Positions 52,221 to 61,545 of a DNA stretch of 64,000 nt are shown here, piece by piece. The position numbers were made by a program, and so were the translations under genes. Location of the stretch: assembly GCA_902632315.1 (NCBI GenBank), contig CACPCD010000001.1, forward strand, positions 62,001 through 126,000. Reading direction: 5' to 3'. The notes beneath the pieces were generated by a model. That model was not told where the DNA came from and made no database searches. It saw only the letters and a program-made list of their open reading frames with translations. Positions within the stretch are counted from its first letter, which is position 1. Each line of letters opens with the position of its first letter. The DNA is from an uncultured Pelagibacteraceae bacterium. Its GTDB lineage: Bacteria > Pseudomonadota > Alphaproteobacteria > Pelagibacterales > Pelagibacteraceae.

Positions 52221-53818
52221 GTAAAGAAAAATTATACATTTTTGACACAACTCTAAGAGATGGAGCTCAAACGCAAGGCGTTGACTTTTCTATAGAAGAT
52301 AAAGAAAAAATTGCCTTAGCTTTGGATAATTTGGGCGTAGACTACATCGAGGCAGGTTGGCCTGGAGCTAATCCAACTGATACAGAGTTTTTTCAAAAGA
52401 AACATAACTTTAAAAATTCAATACTAACATCTTTTGGAATGACCAAGAAATCAGGACGAAGCGCAGAAAACGATACAGGTTTATCAGCACTTATGAATTC
52501 AAACACTTCTGCTGTATGTTTGGTTGGTAAGTCCTGGGATTTTCATGTTGATGTTGCTTTAGGGATAACAAATGATGAAAATTTAGAAAATATTACTGAA
52601 AGTGCCAAACATTTCGTCAAAGCAAAAAAAGAATTCATGTTTGATGCAGAGCATTTTTTTGATGGTTATAAAGCAAATTCAAAATATGCTCTTTCTTGTA
52701 TCAAAGCTGCTTATGATCAAGGTGCTAGGTGGGTTGTACTGTGTGATACAAATGGCGGAACACTTCCGCATGAAATTTCACAGATAGTTAGTGAAGTCAC
52801 TAATGTAATACCTGGAAAAAACTTAGGAATTCATGCTCATAATGATACAGGGAATGCAGTTGCAAATACTTTAGCTGCTGTAATATCAGGAGTTCGTCAA
52901 GTTCAGGGAACAATTAATGGTTTAGGAGAAAGGTGCGGAAATGCAAATTTAATGTCATTAATTCCAACATTTTTTTTAAAAAAAGATTTTTCATCTAAAT
53001 TTGAAACAAGTATCAAATCTACTAATATCAAGAATTTAACAGAATGTTCGAGATTACTAGATGAAGTTTTAAATCGAAAACCAAACATGCATTTACCATA
53101 TGTAGGAGCAGCTGCTTTTTCTCATAAAGGAGGGCTACATGTTTCTGCAGTCCAAAAAGATCCAAAAACTTACGAACATATTGACCCAGAAAGCGTAGGG
53201 AATAACAGAAATATAGTAATTTCAGATCAGTCAGGTAAATCAAATATAATTTCAAGATTAAAAACTATAAATATTAATATCGATGAGAATGATCCAAAGA
53301 TTAAAAAGCTTTTGAATGAAGTAAAAGATAGAGAATTTATTGGTTATAGTTATGATGGTGCTGATGCCTCTTTTGAATTATTAGCCAGAAGAATAATTGG
53401 TGAAATTCCAAGATACATTTCGATTACTGAGTATGATGTTTCAGTAAAAAAAGATATTTCTGGAAAAATAATTTCATCAGCAAAAGCTCAATTAGAAGTT
53501 GATGGAGAAAAAATTATTTGTGAAGGTGAGGGTAATGGTCCAGTAAATGCTTTGGATAACGCTATTAGAAAAAATGTTGATCGATTGGCTAAATATTCAA
53601 AATACTTAAAAGATTTGAGATTAGTTGATTATAAAGTAAGAATTTTAAATACTGGTACAGAGGCAGTTACAAGAGTTTCTATAGAAAGCACAGACTCAAA
53701 TGGCAAGAATTGGTTTACCATCGGAGTGTCCACAAATATTATCGAAGCTTCTTTTAAAGCATTAGTTGATAGTTTAGATTACAAACTTTTTAAGGATAAT
53801 GCTCCAGCAAGCAAATAG
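52217..53818 (+). CDS. cimA: (R)-citramalate synthase
   Basis: The 533-residue protein has an HMGL-type TIM barrel (FDTTLRDGAQTQGVDFS, residues 9-25, and GIHAHNDTGNAVANTLAA with the metal histidines). The GGLHVSAVQKDPKTYEHI lid follows, then a LeuA-type allosteric dimer domain from about residue 390. The DGAQTQGV variant and long linker are CimA rather than LeuA features. It makes citramalate from pyruvate and acetyl-CoA for threonine-independent isoleucine synthesis. Stop and the trmJ ATG abut. Confidence 0.92.
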   Translation: MSKEKLYIFDTTLRDGAQTQGVDFSIEDKEKIALALDNLGVDYIEAGWPGANPTDTEFFQKKHNFKNSILTSFGMTKKSGRSAENDTGLSALMNSNTSAVCLVGKSWDFHVDVALGITNDENLENITESAKHFVKAKKEFMFDAEHFFDGYKANSKYALSCIKAAYDQGARWVVLCDTNGGTLPHEISQIVSEVTNVIPGKNLGIHAHNDTGNAVANTLAAVISGVRQVQGTINGLGERCGNANLMSLIPTFFLKKDFSSKFETSIKSTNIKNLTECSRLLDEVLNRKPNMHLPYVGAAAFSHKGGLHVSAVQKDPKTYEHIDPESVGNNRNIVISDQSGKSNIISRLKTININIDENDPKIKKLLNEVKDREFIGYSYDGADASFELLARRIIGEIPRYISITEYDVSVKKDISGKIISSAKAQLEVDGEKIICEGEGNGPVNALDNAIRKNVDRLAKYSKYLKDLRLVDYKVRILNTGTEAVTRVSIESTDSNGKNWFTIGVSTNIIEASFKALVDSLDYKLFKDNAPASK

Positions 53819-54532
53819 ATGAGTAAAAGTAATATCTCTTTTATTCTTCACAAACCTCAATTGTCAGAAAATATTGGTGCTTGTGCTAGAGCTATTAAAA
53901 ATTTTGATTTTAAGAAACTAATTGTAGTCAATCCCAAACCAATTTTTCCAAATGACAAAATTTTAGCTACTTCTGTTGGTGCTAAAAATATAATTAATGA
54001 CAGCAAAGTCTATCAAGATTTAGAGCAAGCTCTTGGAAATATTGATATTGTTGTTGCTACCTCTGCAAGATTTAGAAATAAGAATATAAAACATATAAAT
54101 TTGGAAGAATTAAAAAAAATTAATTTTAAAAAAAAAGTAGGTTTTCTGTTTGGATCTGAGGCATCTGGATTATCAAATAATGAGATAAGTTATGCTAATT
54201 ATACACTTCAAATACCCACAAATCCCAATTTTAAATCACTTAATTTATCACATAGTTTGATTATCATCGCGCAATATGTCTCTAGTATTATCAAATTTAA
54301 AAATCCTAAATTTGATAGATCAAAAAAAGTAAAATCTGCTTCAAAAAAAGATATTCAATCAATGGTAAATTTATGTGTTAAAAATTTAGATTTGATAAAT
54401 TTCTTTAGGCCAAAGGAAAAGCGATCAATAATGTTAGAAAATTTGAGAAATATTTTCTATAAGATGGATCTTTCTGATAAAGAAACCCGTATATTATCAA
54501 GTGTATTTGCAAGTTTAGGTAAAAAACGTTGA
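53819..54532 (+). CDS. trmJ: SPOUT-family tRNA/rRNA methyltransferase (TrmJ-like)
   Basis: The 237-residue protein starts ISFILHKPQLSENIGACARAIKNF, typical of the TrmH/TrmJ group. The C-terminal knot contains GFLFGSEASGLSNNEI and ANYTLQIPTNPNFKSLNLSHSL, the SAM-binding trefoil, and a helical tail follows. TrmJ 2'-O-methylates position 32 of several tRNAs. A related SPOUT enzyme with another target is possible. It begins directly after the cimA stop. Confidence 0.87.
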   Translation: MSKSNISFILHKPQLSENIGACARAIKNFDFKKLIVVNPKPIFPNDKILATSVGAKNIINDSKVYQDLEQALGNIDIVVATSARFRNKNIKHINLEELKKINFKKKVGFLFGSEASGLSNNEISYANYTLQIPTNPNFKSLNLSHSLIIIAQYVSSIIKFKNPKFDRSKKVKSASKKDIQSMVNLCVKNLDLINFFRPKEKRSIMLENLRNIFYKMDLSDKETRILSSVFASLGKKR

Positions 54533-54560
54533 TTGACAAAATTAGGAGTAAGTTTATAAA
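54533..54560 (+). promoter_or_regulatory. Promoter of rpsD
   Basis: TTGACA (54533-54538) is a perfect -35 hexamer that begins directly after the trmJ stop. TATAAA (54555-54560) follows at 16 bp and ends 12 bp before the rpsD ATG. The leader would be only about 5 nt and has no Shine-Dalgarno sequence. Confidence 0.7.
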
Positions 54561-54572
54561 GCCCAATATTAA

Positions 54573-55190
54573 ATGACAAAACGATTAAACTCTAAACATA
54601 AAGTTGACAGAAGATTAAAAGTAAATCTTTGGGGGAGACCCAAAAGTCCTTTTAACACTAGAGCTTATGGACCAGGCCAGCATGGTCAAACAAAAACCTC
54701 CAAACCATCTGATTATGGAATTCAACTTCAAGCAAAACAAAAACTTAAAGCATATTATGGCAATATTAATGAAAGACAATTTAGAAATATTTATAAAAAA
54801 GCAAGTATGCTCAAAGGAGATACTAGTGAAAATTTAATTGGTTTACTTGAAAGAAGACTTGATGCAGTTATCTATAGAGCAAAGTTTGCCACTACAATAT
54901 TTTCTGCAAGGCAATTAATAAATCATGGTCACGTTAAAGTTAATGGAAAAAAAGTAAATATTTCGAGCTATTCAGTAAGAGAAGAAGACACAATAGAAAT
55001 AAGAGACAAATCTAAACAATTAGCAATAATTGATATAGCTTTAGCTAATAAAGAGAGAGAAACACCAGAGTATATTCAAATGGACCAAAAAAATAAAAAA
55101 TTTAAATTTGTGAGAGTTCCAAAATTTGAAGAAGTTCCTTATCCGATAGCAATGGAACCAAACTTAGTTATCGAATATTATTCAAGATAA
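54573..55190 (+). CDS. rpsD: 30S ribosomal protein S4
   Basis: The 205-residue protein has the S4 N-terminal region ([27 protein letters not shown]) and the S4 RNA-binding domain ([40 protein letters not shown], about residues 95-134). It lacks the N-terminal zinc cysteines of some S4 proteins. Length is typical. It nucleates 30S assembly. It is a free-standing gene here, as in many alphaproteobacteria, rather than part of the alpha operon. Confidence 0.97.
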   Translation: MTKRLNSKHKVDRRLKVNLWGRPKSPFNTRAYGPGQHGQTKTSKPSDYGIQLQAKQKLKAYYGNINERQFRNIYKKASMLKGDTSENLIGLLERRLDAVIYRAKFATTIFSARQLINHGHVKVNGKKVNISSYSVREEDTIEIRDKSKQLAIIDIALANKERETPEYIQMDQKNKKFKFVRVPKFEEVPYPIAMEPNLVIEYYSR

Positions 55191-55229
55191 TAATAAGAAA
55201 TTTGATTATTCATTATCTTTTTTTAAAAG

Positions 55230-56810
55230 ATGAAACACAAAGATATTTTATTTAGCATTCTATTTTTTGCTTACATCTTATCGGGTTTATATCTTTCCTT
55301 ATTTAACGGAATTTCGCATGATCAATTTCACGAACAAGAAAATTGGAGAATTAATTTTCAAGCTATAAAAAGCATTTTTAATGGCGAGGGAGACTATAGC
55401 ATTTTATTAAATTATATTGATAGGTATCACGGCATAGCTTTTCATTATATCTCACAACCAATACAATTTTTAATTCATGGTTTAGTAGGTAGACTAAACG
55501 ATGTTACTTTAGAGGGGTCATATTATCTTTCAAGACATGCAGTTGTTTTTCTCACTTTCGTTACCGCAGGTTATTTTTTTTACTTATTATGCAATAAAAT
55601 TTCAAATGATAAAAATTTTTCTCTAATTTGTTTTAGTTTATTTTTATTATATCCTTATTTTTTTGGACATTCACAAATTAATGGAAAAGACATTCCGTTC
55701 TTATCGGTGTGGGTAATTTCAACATATCTTTTATTTAATATTATTGAAAATTTCTATTATGAAAAAAAAATAGATTTAAAAAGTATTTTTTTTATTTCTT
55801 TATGCACCGCTTTCTTAATTAGTATTAGAATAACTGGATTATTAATTTTACTAGAATATTTGATTGCTCTCATGATTTTGTTGAATGTTAAAGATCAAAA
55901 ATTTTTTTCATTTTTAGGTAAAAACAAAAAGTTTTTCTTATTTTTTTCATTATTTCTTATACTTTTTGTTTATATTTTAAATCCGATATTTTGGTCCAAT
56001 CCATTAGAAATAATTAACTCTGTGAAATGGATGAGTAAATACTACAACAATACATGCACACTTACTTTAGGAAGTTGTATGAGAGCACAAAATTTACCTA
56101 CGAGTTACATTTTTATCTGGCTTTTTTTTAAACTTCCAATTTTAGTACTCTTTGGTTTAGCAATTTACCCTCTAATTGAAAAAAAAATATTCAATAATGG
56201 CATAAAGACGATCTATTATGGGACATTAGCTTTAACAGTTTTATCATTATTATTTCTTTTTATTTTAAGAAATGTTGCCCTCTATGATGAGATAAGACAT
56301 ATAATGTTTTTAATACCCGCTATATTAATTTTATCTTTGTATAATATTTATGTTTTCAATAAGAAGATTTTTTTTTATTCTTCTATACTTGTGATAATAT
56401 TTTTTGTTGCTGAAAATATTTCATTAAAAAAATATCAATATACTTGGTTAAACTCGTTTGCAAAATTGACAAATATTCAAAAAAACTTTGAGTTAGAGTA
56501 TATGGGGGTCAGTAATAAGAATTTACAAAAACAAATTAATGATTATTCGATAAAAAATAATATTCTTAAAGATACATGTATTTATGGAAATATGTATGCA
56601 AATGTTTTTTTAGAAAAAAAAGGATTTACATGTTTTAATTCTTATAGTTCATTAGATAGCGCCAAACAAAGACCTCTCTTCGCTTATCAAAATGCTAGAA
56701 ATATAAAAAGATCTGATCCCAAGGATTGTGATTTAATCTATGAAGATAAATATAATTATTTTTTATTTAATGAAGACATAATCACAGGAAAATTATGGTA
56801 TTGTGATTAA
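55230..56810 (+). CDS. Multi-spanning membrane protein, GT-C glycosyltransferase-like
   Basis: The 526-residue protein has about ten to eleven membrane helices. The first large loop after helix 1 contains an acidic/His cluster (NGISHDQFHEQENWRINFQA), the position where GT-C enzymes such as PMT or ArnT carry catalytic Asp/Glu. A C-terminal soluble part of about 130 residues holds several Cys. It probably transfers a sugar from a polyprenyl carrier at the periplasmic face, but no specific family could be assigned. It converges with the small membrane protein gene. Confidence 0.65.
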   Translation: MKHKDILFSILFFAYILSGLYLSLFNGISHDQFHEQENWRINFQAIKSIFNGEGDYSILLNYIDRYHGIAFHYISQPIQFLIHGLVGRLNDVTLEGSYYLSRHAVVFLTFVTAGYFFYLLCNKISNDKNFSLICFSLFLLYPYFFGHSQINGKDIPFLSVWVISTYLLFNIIENFYYEKKIDLKSIFFISLCTAFLISIRITGLLILLEYLIALMILLNVKDQKFFSFLGKNKKFFLFFSLFLILFVYILNPIFWSNPLEIINSVKWMSKYYNNTCTLTLGSCMRAQNLPTSYIFIWLFFKLPILVLFGLAIYPLIEKKIFNNGIKTIYYGTLALTVLSLLFLFILRNVALYDEIRHIMFLIPAILILSLYNIYVFNKKIFFYSSILVIIFFVAENISLKKYQYTWLNSFAKLTNIQKNFELEYMGVSNKNLQKQINDYSIKNNILKDTCIYGNMYANVFLEKKGFTCFNSYSSLDSAKQRPLFAYQNARNIKRSDPKDCDLIYEDKYNYFLFNEDIITGKLWYCD

Positions 56811-56811
56811 A

Positions 56812-57075
56812 TTACTGAGCTTCGTTTAATTCTTTTCTTATTTTACCTAAAAAATCATTTATCAGTTTTGCGTCTTCTTCTGAGAGATATCTCTCTTTTT
56901 TTATCGCTCTTCTTAATTCCTCTCTAATTTTGTTGACGGAGTCTTTTCTACCTTCTTTTGTAGAAACAACATCGATCTTTTCATAAACTTGTGAAATTTT
57001 ATTTCCAATGGTAAATTCAAAAAGAACAATAACAGCAACTAAAATTATGATTGTTTTATAGATAAATTGTTTCAT
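56812..57075 (-). CDS. Small membrane-anchored protein of unknown function
   Basis: The 87-residue protein has one N-terminal membrane segment (about residues 5-22) and a charged helical remainder (KIREELRRAIKKERYLSEED). The start is taken as the ATG at 57075, 2 bp after the grxD stop; the frame also opens 11 codons upstream inside grxD, which seems less likely. It is the last gene of the sfsA-to-grxD operon. No family recognised. Confidence 0.65.
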   Translation of the reverse strand: MKQFIYKTIIILVAVIVLFEFTIGNKISQVYEKIDVVSTKEGRKDSVNKIREELRRAIKKERYLSEEDAKLINDFLGKIRKELNEAQ

Positions 57076-57076
57076 A

Positions 57077-57409
57077 TTATTTCTTAAAAGAAATATTTTT
57101 TTCTTCAAAAATCTTTTTCAACTCTCCACTTTCATACATTTCTTTGACAATATCACAGCCACCCACAAATTCATTTTTTATATAAAGCTGTGGTATTGTT
57201 GGCCAATCACTAAAAACTTTAATTCCTTCCCTTAATGATTGATCTTCTAATACGTTTACACCTTTATATTTTACTTCTAATATTTTAAGCATGTTCGAAA
57301 CAGCCATTGAAAAACCACACTGTGGTGCATCGGGCGTTCCTTTCATAAATAAACAAACCTCATTATTTTTAATATAATCTTGAATTAAATTTTTAGTTTT
57401 ACCATCCAT
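57077..57409 (-). CDS. grxD: Monothiol glutaredoxin (Grx4/GrxD type)
   Basis: The 110-residue protein has the CGFS active site (GTPDAPQCGFSMAV, Cys near residue 31), KGTPDAP before it, WPTIPQLYIKNEFVGGCDI with the cis-Pro glutathione site, and normal length. CGFS glutaredoxins bind a [2Fe-2S] cluster and form complexes with BolA proteins. The bolA-type gene lies immediately upstream (stop-start overlap TAATG), so the two partners are made together. Confidence 0.95.
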   Translation of the reverse strand: MDGKTKNLIQDYIKNNEVCLFMKGTPDAPQCGFSMAVSNMLKILEVKYKGVNVLEDQSLREGIKVFSDWPTIPQLYIKNEFVGGCDIVKEMYESGELKKIFEEKNISFKK

Positions 57410-57639
57410 TATTTTTCCTTTGTTTTTATAGCTAGAGCATGTAGTTCATTACCCATTCTTCCTTTTAGAGAATTATATACCATCTTATGTTGCTCAATTT
57501 TACTCTTACCCATGAATTCTGAGGAAGTGACTATTGCAGAATAGTGATTGCCATCACCTGCTAAGTCTTGAATATCAACCACAGCATCGGGCATAGCCTC
57601 TTTAATAAATTTCTCAATTTCTTTTAAATCCATTGCCAT
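57409..57639 (-). CDS. BolA-family protein
   Basis: The 76-residue protein starts at the ATG at 57639, which overlaps the purL stop by one base (TAATG). A frame extension of nine codons into purL exists but is not needed. It contains IEKFIKEAMPDAVVDIQDLAGDGNHYSAIV, with the conserved GDGNH(Y) and the KIEQHKMVYNSLKGRM helix with its conserved His. BolA proteins work with CGFS glutaredoxins in Fe-S handling. It resembles the IbaG/BolA2 group. Confidence 0.9.
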   Translation of the reverse strand: MAMDLKEIEKFIKEAMPDAVVDIQDLAGDGNHYSAIVTSSEFMGKSKIEQHKMVYNSLKGRMGNELHALAIKTKEK

Positions 57640-59831
57640 TATGATCTCATATAATTCTTCAACCAATTACTATTATATGATTTTAATTCGTCAATTGTAA
57701 CTTTTGTCTTTTGATTAATAATAAGTTCATTATCGATGATTATACCCAATTCTTCATAGTGCACCGAATTTTTGTCTAAAATTTTTGTGACTTCTTTTAA
57801 ATCTTTTGGATTTATCTCAATAATATACCTTCCTTGATCCTCTGAAAAAAAATACTCGATTTCATTCATTAAATTTTTAGATTTATTCAGCTTGATTCCT
57901 TTATTTCCTTTGATGCACATTTTGCTGACTGCCGTTAGCAACCCACCCAAAGAAATATCATGAGCACTTTTTATAAAATCTTTTTGAATTAAGTCTAAAA
58001 TTGACTCTCCATTATTTTTTTCATTAAAAAGGTTTACCTCAGGTGGAGGACCATTTTTTTCATCCAAAATTATTCGTGCAAATAAACTCTGATCTATGTG
58101 GCCCTCAGTTTTTCCTACTATTAGAACAAGATTATTGACCTCTTTAAATTTCATTGTTATCATTTTCTTGTAATTTTTGATTAAACCGACTCCGCCTATC
58201 GCAGGTGTAGGTTTGATCCCCACTTCTTTTGTTTGATTATAAAAAGAAACATTTCCTGATACGATGGGAAAATTTAGGTATTTGCTTGCTTCAGCAATCC
58301 CCTGCACACATTCTACAAATTCTCCCATATTTTCTTCATTCTCTGGACTACCAAAATTTAGACAGTTTGTAATAGCTATAGGTTTAGCTCCTACTGAAAT
58401 TAAGTTTCTCCAACTTTCAGCAACAACTTGTTTACCTCCTGTTAAAGGGTGGGCCCAACAATAAACTGCTGATGAGTCAACTGATGCTGCTACTGCCTTA
58501 TTTGTTCCATGAACTCTAACAACCCCAGAGTCGCCACCAGGTTTTTGAATAGTATCACCCATTACAGTGTGATCGTACTGCTGCCATATCCATTCTTTAC
58601 TACAAACATTATAATTTGATAAAATTTTTTTTAAAACATCTTTTATTTTTAAATTATTAAAATCTTCGTTTTTAAATTTATTTTTTTTTGGTAATTTAGC
58701 TTTTTTCCATTTTCGATCATACATAGGAGAGTTTTCTACCAAAGTATTTATTGGAATATTTGCTACCTGCTCATTATTAAAAAATAATTCAATATTTTTA
58801 GAATTAGTCGTCTTACCTATGACAGCAAAATCTAAATTCCATTTTTCAAAAATTTTTTTTGCATGTTCTTCTTTTCCATTCTCTAAAACTATCAGCATTC
58901 TCTCTTGGCTTTCAGAAAGCATTATTTCATAGGGAGTCATTTTTGTTTCTCTGCATGGAACCTTATCTAAATTAATCTTAATTCCTAAACTTCCTTTTGA
59001 TGCCATCTCAATGCTAGATGAAGTAAGACCAGCTGCTCCCATATCTTGAATTGCAATAATAGAATCACCTGCCATTAATTCTAAACAAGCTTCAAGAAGA
59101 AGTTTTTCTGTGAAAGGATCACCAACCTGTACTGTAGGTTTTTTTTCCTCAATTTTTTCATCAAAACTTGCTGATGCCATACTGGCACCATGGATGCCAT
59201 CTCTCCCAGTCTTTGATCCAACATAGATTACAGGTTTATTCAAACCAGCAGCTTTTGAGTAAAATATTTTATCTTTTTTGACTAAACCTAAAGTCATTGC
59301 GTTTACAAGAATATTTCCATTGTAAGAACTGTCAAAAGATGTTTGCCCTGCAATAGTTGGCACACCCATACAGTTTCCATATCCACCAATTCCATGAACA
59401 ACACCTCTTAATAAATTCTTAGTTTTTTTATTTTGAGGTGAACCAAAATGTATTGAATTTAAATTAGCAATAGGTCGTGCCCCCATTGTAAATACATCTC
59501 TCATTATTCCACCAACTCCAGTAGCTGCACCTTGATAAGGTTCTATAAAAGATGGATGATTATGACTCTCAATCTTAAAAACAATAGCGTCATTATCTTC
59601 AATATCAATAACCCCCGCGTTTTCGCCCGGTCCTTGAATTACTTTATTACCTTTTGTGGGTAATTTTTTTAAATGTAATCTAGATGATTTATATGAACAG
59701 TGTTCATTCCACATTGCAGAAAAAATTCCAAGTTCAGTTAAATTTGGAACTCTTTTTAAAAGATCACAAATCTTTTTATATTCATCAGCTTTTAGACCAT
59801 GTTCAATAGCTACTTTTTCATTTACTAACAT
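57639..59831 (-). CDS. purL: Phosphoribosylformylglycinamidine synthase, large subunit PurL
   Basis: The 730-residue form is the small PurL that needs separate PurS and PurQ, and both genes lie directly upstream. It shows SYKSSRLHLKKLPT, GPGENAGVIDIED, the SHNHPSFIEPYQGAATGVGG ATP-binding block, IQDMGAAGL and PGGDSGVVRVHGT. The enzyme makes FGAM from FGAR with ammonia tunnelled from PurQ. It overlaps purQ and the bolA-type gene by one base each. Confidence 0.97.
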   Translation of the reverse strand: MLVNEKVAIEHGLKADEYKKICDLLKRVPNLTELGIFSAMWNEHCSYKSSRLHLKKLPTKGNKVIQGPGENAGVIDIEDNDAIVFKIESHNHPSFIEPYQGAATGVGGIMRDVFTMGARPIANLNSIHFGSPQNKKTKNLLRGVVHGIGGYGNCMGVPTIAGQTSFDSSYNGNILVNAMTLGLVKKDKIFYSKAAGLNKPVIYVGSKTGRDGIHGASMASASFDEKIEEKKPTVQVGDPFTEKLLLEACLELMAGDSIIAIQDMGAAGLTSSSIEMASKGSLGIKINLDKVPCRETKMTPYEIMLSESQERMLIVLENGKEEHAKKIFEKWNLDFAVIGKTTNSKNIELFFNNEQVANIPINTLVENSPMYDRKWKKAKLPKKNKFKNEDFNNLKIKDVLKKILSNYNVCSKEWIWQQYDHTVMGDTIQKPGGDSGVVRVHGTNKAVAASVDSSAVYCWAHPLTGGKQVVAESWRNLISVGAKPIAITNCLNFGSPENEENMGEFVECVQGIAEASKYLNFPIVSGNVSFYNQTKEVGIKPTPAIGGVGLIKNYKKMITMKFKEVNNLVLIVGKTEGHIDQSLFARIILDEKNGPPPEVNLFNEKNNGESILDLIQKDFIKSAHDISLGGLLTAVSKMCIKGNKGIKLNKSKNLMNEIEYFFSEDQGRYIIEINPKDLKEVTKILDKNSVHYEELGIIIDNELIINQKTKVTIDELKSYNSNWLKNYMRS

Positions 59832-60514
59832 TATTTTAGATTATTTATTAGGTTATCAAAAAATATAGAACCATCTTCACCTGACAAACTTTGATCAATC
59901 ATTCTCTCAGGGTGGGGCATCATTCCGAGAACATTCTTTTCTTTATTAAATATTCCGGCAATATTTTTTAGAGAACCATTGGGATTATGTTGGTCATCTA
60001 ATTGACCTTTTTCATTGCAATAATAAATAGCAACTTGGTTGTTGTCATTAATCTCTTTTAATTGATCTTTTGTACAAAAATAATTACCTTCGTTGTGAGC
60101 TATATGAAATTCGAAAATATTTTTATCAAGATTTTTAAAATATGGATTTTCCTTATCATTAACTTTTACATGTACATTTTTACAAATAAATTCTAAATAT
60201 TTGTTTCTCAACAAAACTCCAGGTACTAAGCCTGTCTCAACTAATATTTGAAAACCATTACAAATACCCATAACTAGTCCACCAGATTTTGCAAAATTTA
60301 TAACTGATTGCATTATTCTAGATTTTGAGGCCATACTACCGCATCGTAGATAGTCTCCATATGAAAAGCCACCAGGCAAAACTACTAAATCACTTTTTGG
60401 CAGTTCGTTATCATCATGCCAAACCATTTTATTCACAAATCCAAATTTATTTAAAGCAACATCCATATCTCTATCACAATTTGATCCAGGAAAAGTGATA
60501 ACAGATGACTTCAT
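59831..60514 (-). CDS. purQ: Phosphoribosylformylglycinamidine synthase, glutaminase subunit PurQ
   Basis: The 227-residue class I amidotransferase has VITFPGSNCDRDM, LPGGFSYGDYLRCG, the nucleophile loop GICNGFQIL (Cys near residue 86) and the C-terminal GMMPHPERM with His and Glu. It hydrolyses glutamine and feeds ammonia to PurL. The ATG at 60514 is chosen over the TTG one codon upstream. The purS stop lies 3 bp before it. Confidence 0.97.
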   Translation of the reverse strand: MKSSVITFPGSNCDRDMDVALNKFGFVNKMVWHDDNELPKSDLVVLPGGFSYGDYLRCGSMASKSRIMQSVINFAKSGGLVMGICNGFQILVETGLVPGVLLRNKYLEFICKNVHVKVNDKENPYFKNLDKNIFEFHIAHNEGNYFCTKDQLKEINDNNQVAIYYCNEKGQLDDQHNPNGSLKNIAGIFNKEKNVLGMMPHPERMIDQSLSGEDGSIFFDNLINNLK

Positions 60515-60517
60515 CAA

Positions 60518-60760
60518 TTATTTTGTTTCAATAATTTTATAATTTTCAATGACAAGATTTGCTAAAAGTTTTTTACACATCTCTTCAACATTTTCTTTAG
60601 CTTTTTGAGGGTCATTTTCTTGAACTTCTATTTCAAAATATTTTCCTTGTCTAACTTCAGATATATCTTTGAATCCCATTCCATCTAAAGTTTGGTGAAT
60701 AACCTTACCCTGCGGATCTAAAACATCTTTTTTAAGTGTAATAACTGCAGAAACTTTCAT
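60518..60760 (-). CDS. purS: Phosphoribosylformylglycinamidine synthase, PurS subunit
   Basis: The 80-residue protein has [40 protein letters not shown] and a C-terminal [14 protein letters not shown], which are the PurS signatures. PurS bridges PurL and PurQ. Start overlaps the purC stop by 4 bp (ATGA). Confidence 0.97.
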   Translation of the reverse strand: MKVSAVITLKKDVLDPQGKVIHQTLDGMGFKDISEVRQGKYFEIEVQENDPQKAKENVEEMCKKLLANLVIENYKIIETK

Positions 60761-61545
60761 TTACTTTTTTTTTTAACGGATGATAATTTTGTGACATTCA
60801 CAGCTGTTACATTAGATTGTTCATGTAAAATTCCTAATCGTTTTGCTACCTCTGTATAAGCAGGTATTAAATCTCCAAGATCTTTTCTAAATCTGTCTTT
60901 ATCAAGTTTCTTATCAGTAATTGAGTCCCACAATCTACAAGTATCTGGACTTATTTCATCAGCAAGAATTATTTCATTTTTTCCATTAATTTTAATTCTT
61001 CCAAATTCTAACTTAAAATCAATTAACTTAATTCCAATTCCTCTAAACATACCGATCATGAAATCATTTATTCTTAAAATCATTTTCTTAACTTTTTCAA
61101 TTTCTTTTTTAGTTGCCCAATCAAAAGCATAAATATGTTCTTCAGCAATCAACGGGTCGCCTAAAGCATCATCTTTCAAACAATATTCAAGCAAAGGCTC
61201 TTTAAGAACAGTACCGTCCTCAATTCCTAGTCTTTTTGTGATTGATCCTGAAGCTACATTACGAACAACAAATTCTATTGGAATTATCTCAACTAATTTA
61301 ATAATTTGTTCACGCATATTAAGTCTTTTGACTAAGTGATTCTTTATACCAATTTGCGAAAGATTTGAGAGTATATGTTCTGAAATTCTATTATTTAGAA
61401 CCCCTTTACCCTCAATGGTGCTTTTTTTTTGATTATTAAATGCTGTTGCATCATCTTTAAAATATTGAATAACTAAATTTTTATCTGAAGTTGCATAAAT
61501 TATCTTAGCTTTTCCCTCATATAATTTTTTTCCTTTTTTCATCAT
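60757..61545 (-). CDS. purC: SAICAR synthetase
   Basis: The 262-residue ligase joins aspartate to CAIR. It contains [13 protein letters not shown] at the start, the [14 protein letters not shown] segment, [11 protein letters not shown] and [15 protein letters not shown]. The start is either ATG at 61545 or the adjacent ATG at 61542; both overlap the purB stop. A C-terminal tail of about 20 residues goes beyond the core fold and is Lys/Ser-rich. Confidence 0.97.
   Translation of the reverse strand: MMKKGKKLYEGKAKIIYATSDKNLVIQYFKDDATAFNNQKKSTIEGKGVLNNRISEHILSNLSQIGIKNHLVKRLNMREQIIKLVEIIPIEFVVRNVASGSITKRLGIEDGTVLKEPLLEYCLKDDALGDPLIAEEHIYAFDWATKKEIEKVKKMILRINDFMIGMFRGIGIKLIDFKLEFGRIKINGKNEIILADEISPDTCRLWDSITDKKLDKDRFRKDLGDLIPAYTEVAKRLGILHEQSNVTAVNVTKLSSVKKKSK

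Noticed and set aside
57640-57666. Upstream start for the BolA-type protein inside purL
   Set aside because: It would add nine residues outside the domain and a 28-bp overlap, whereas the ATG at 57639 gives the TAATG coupling seen for its neighbours.
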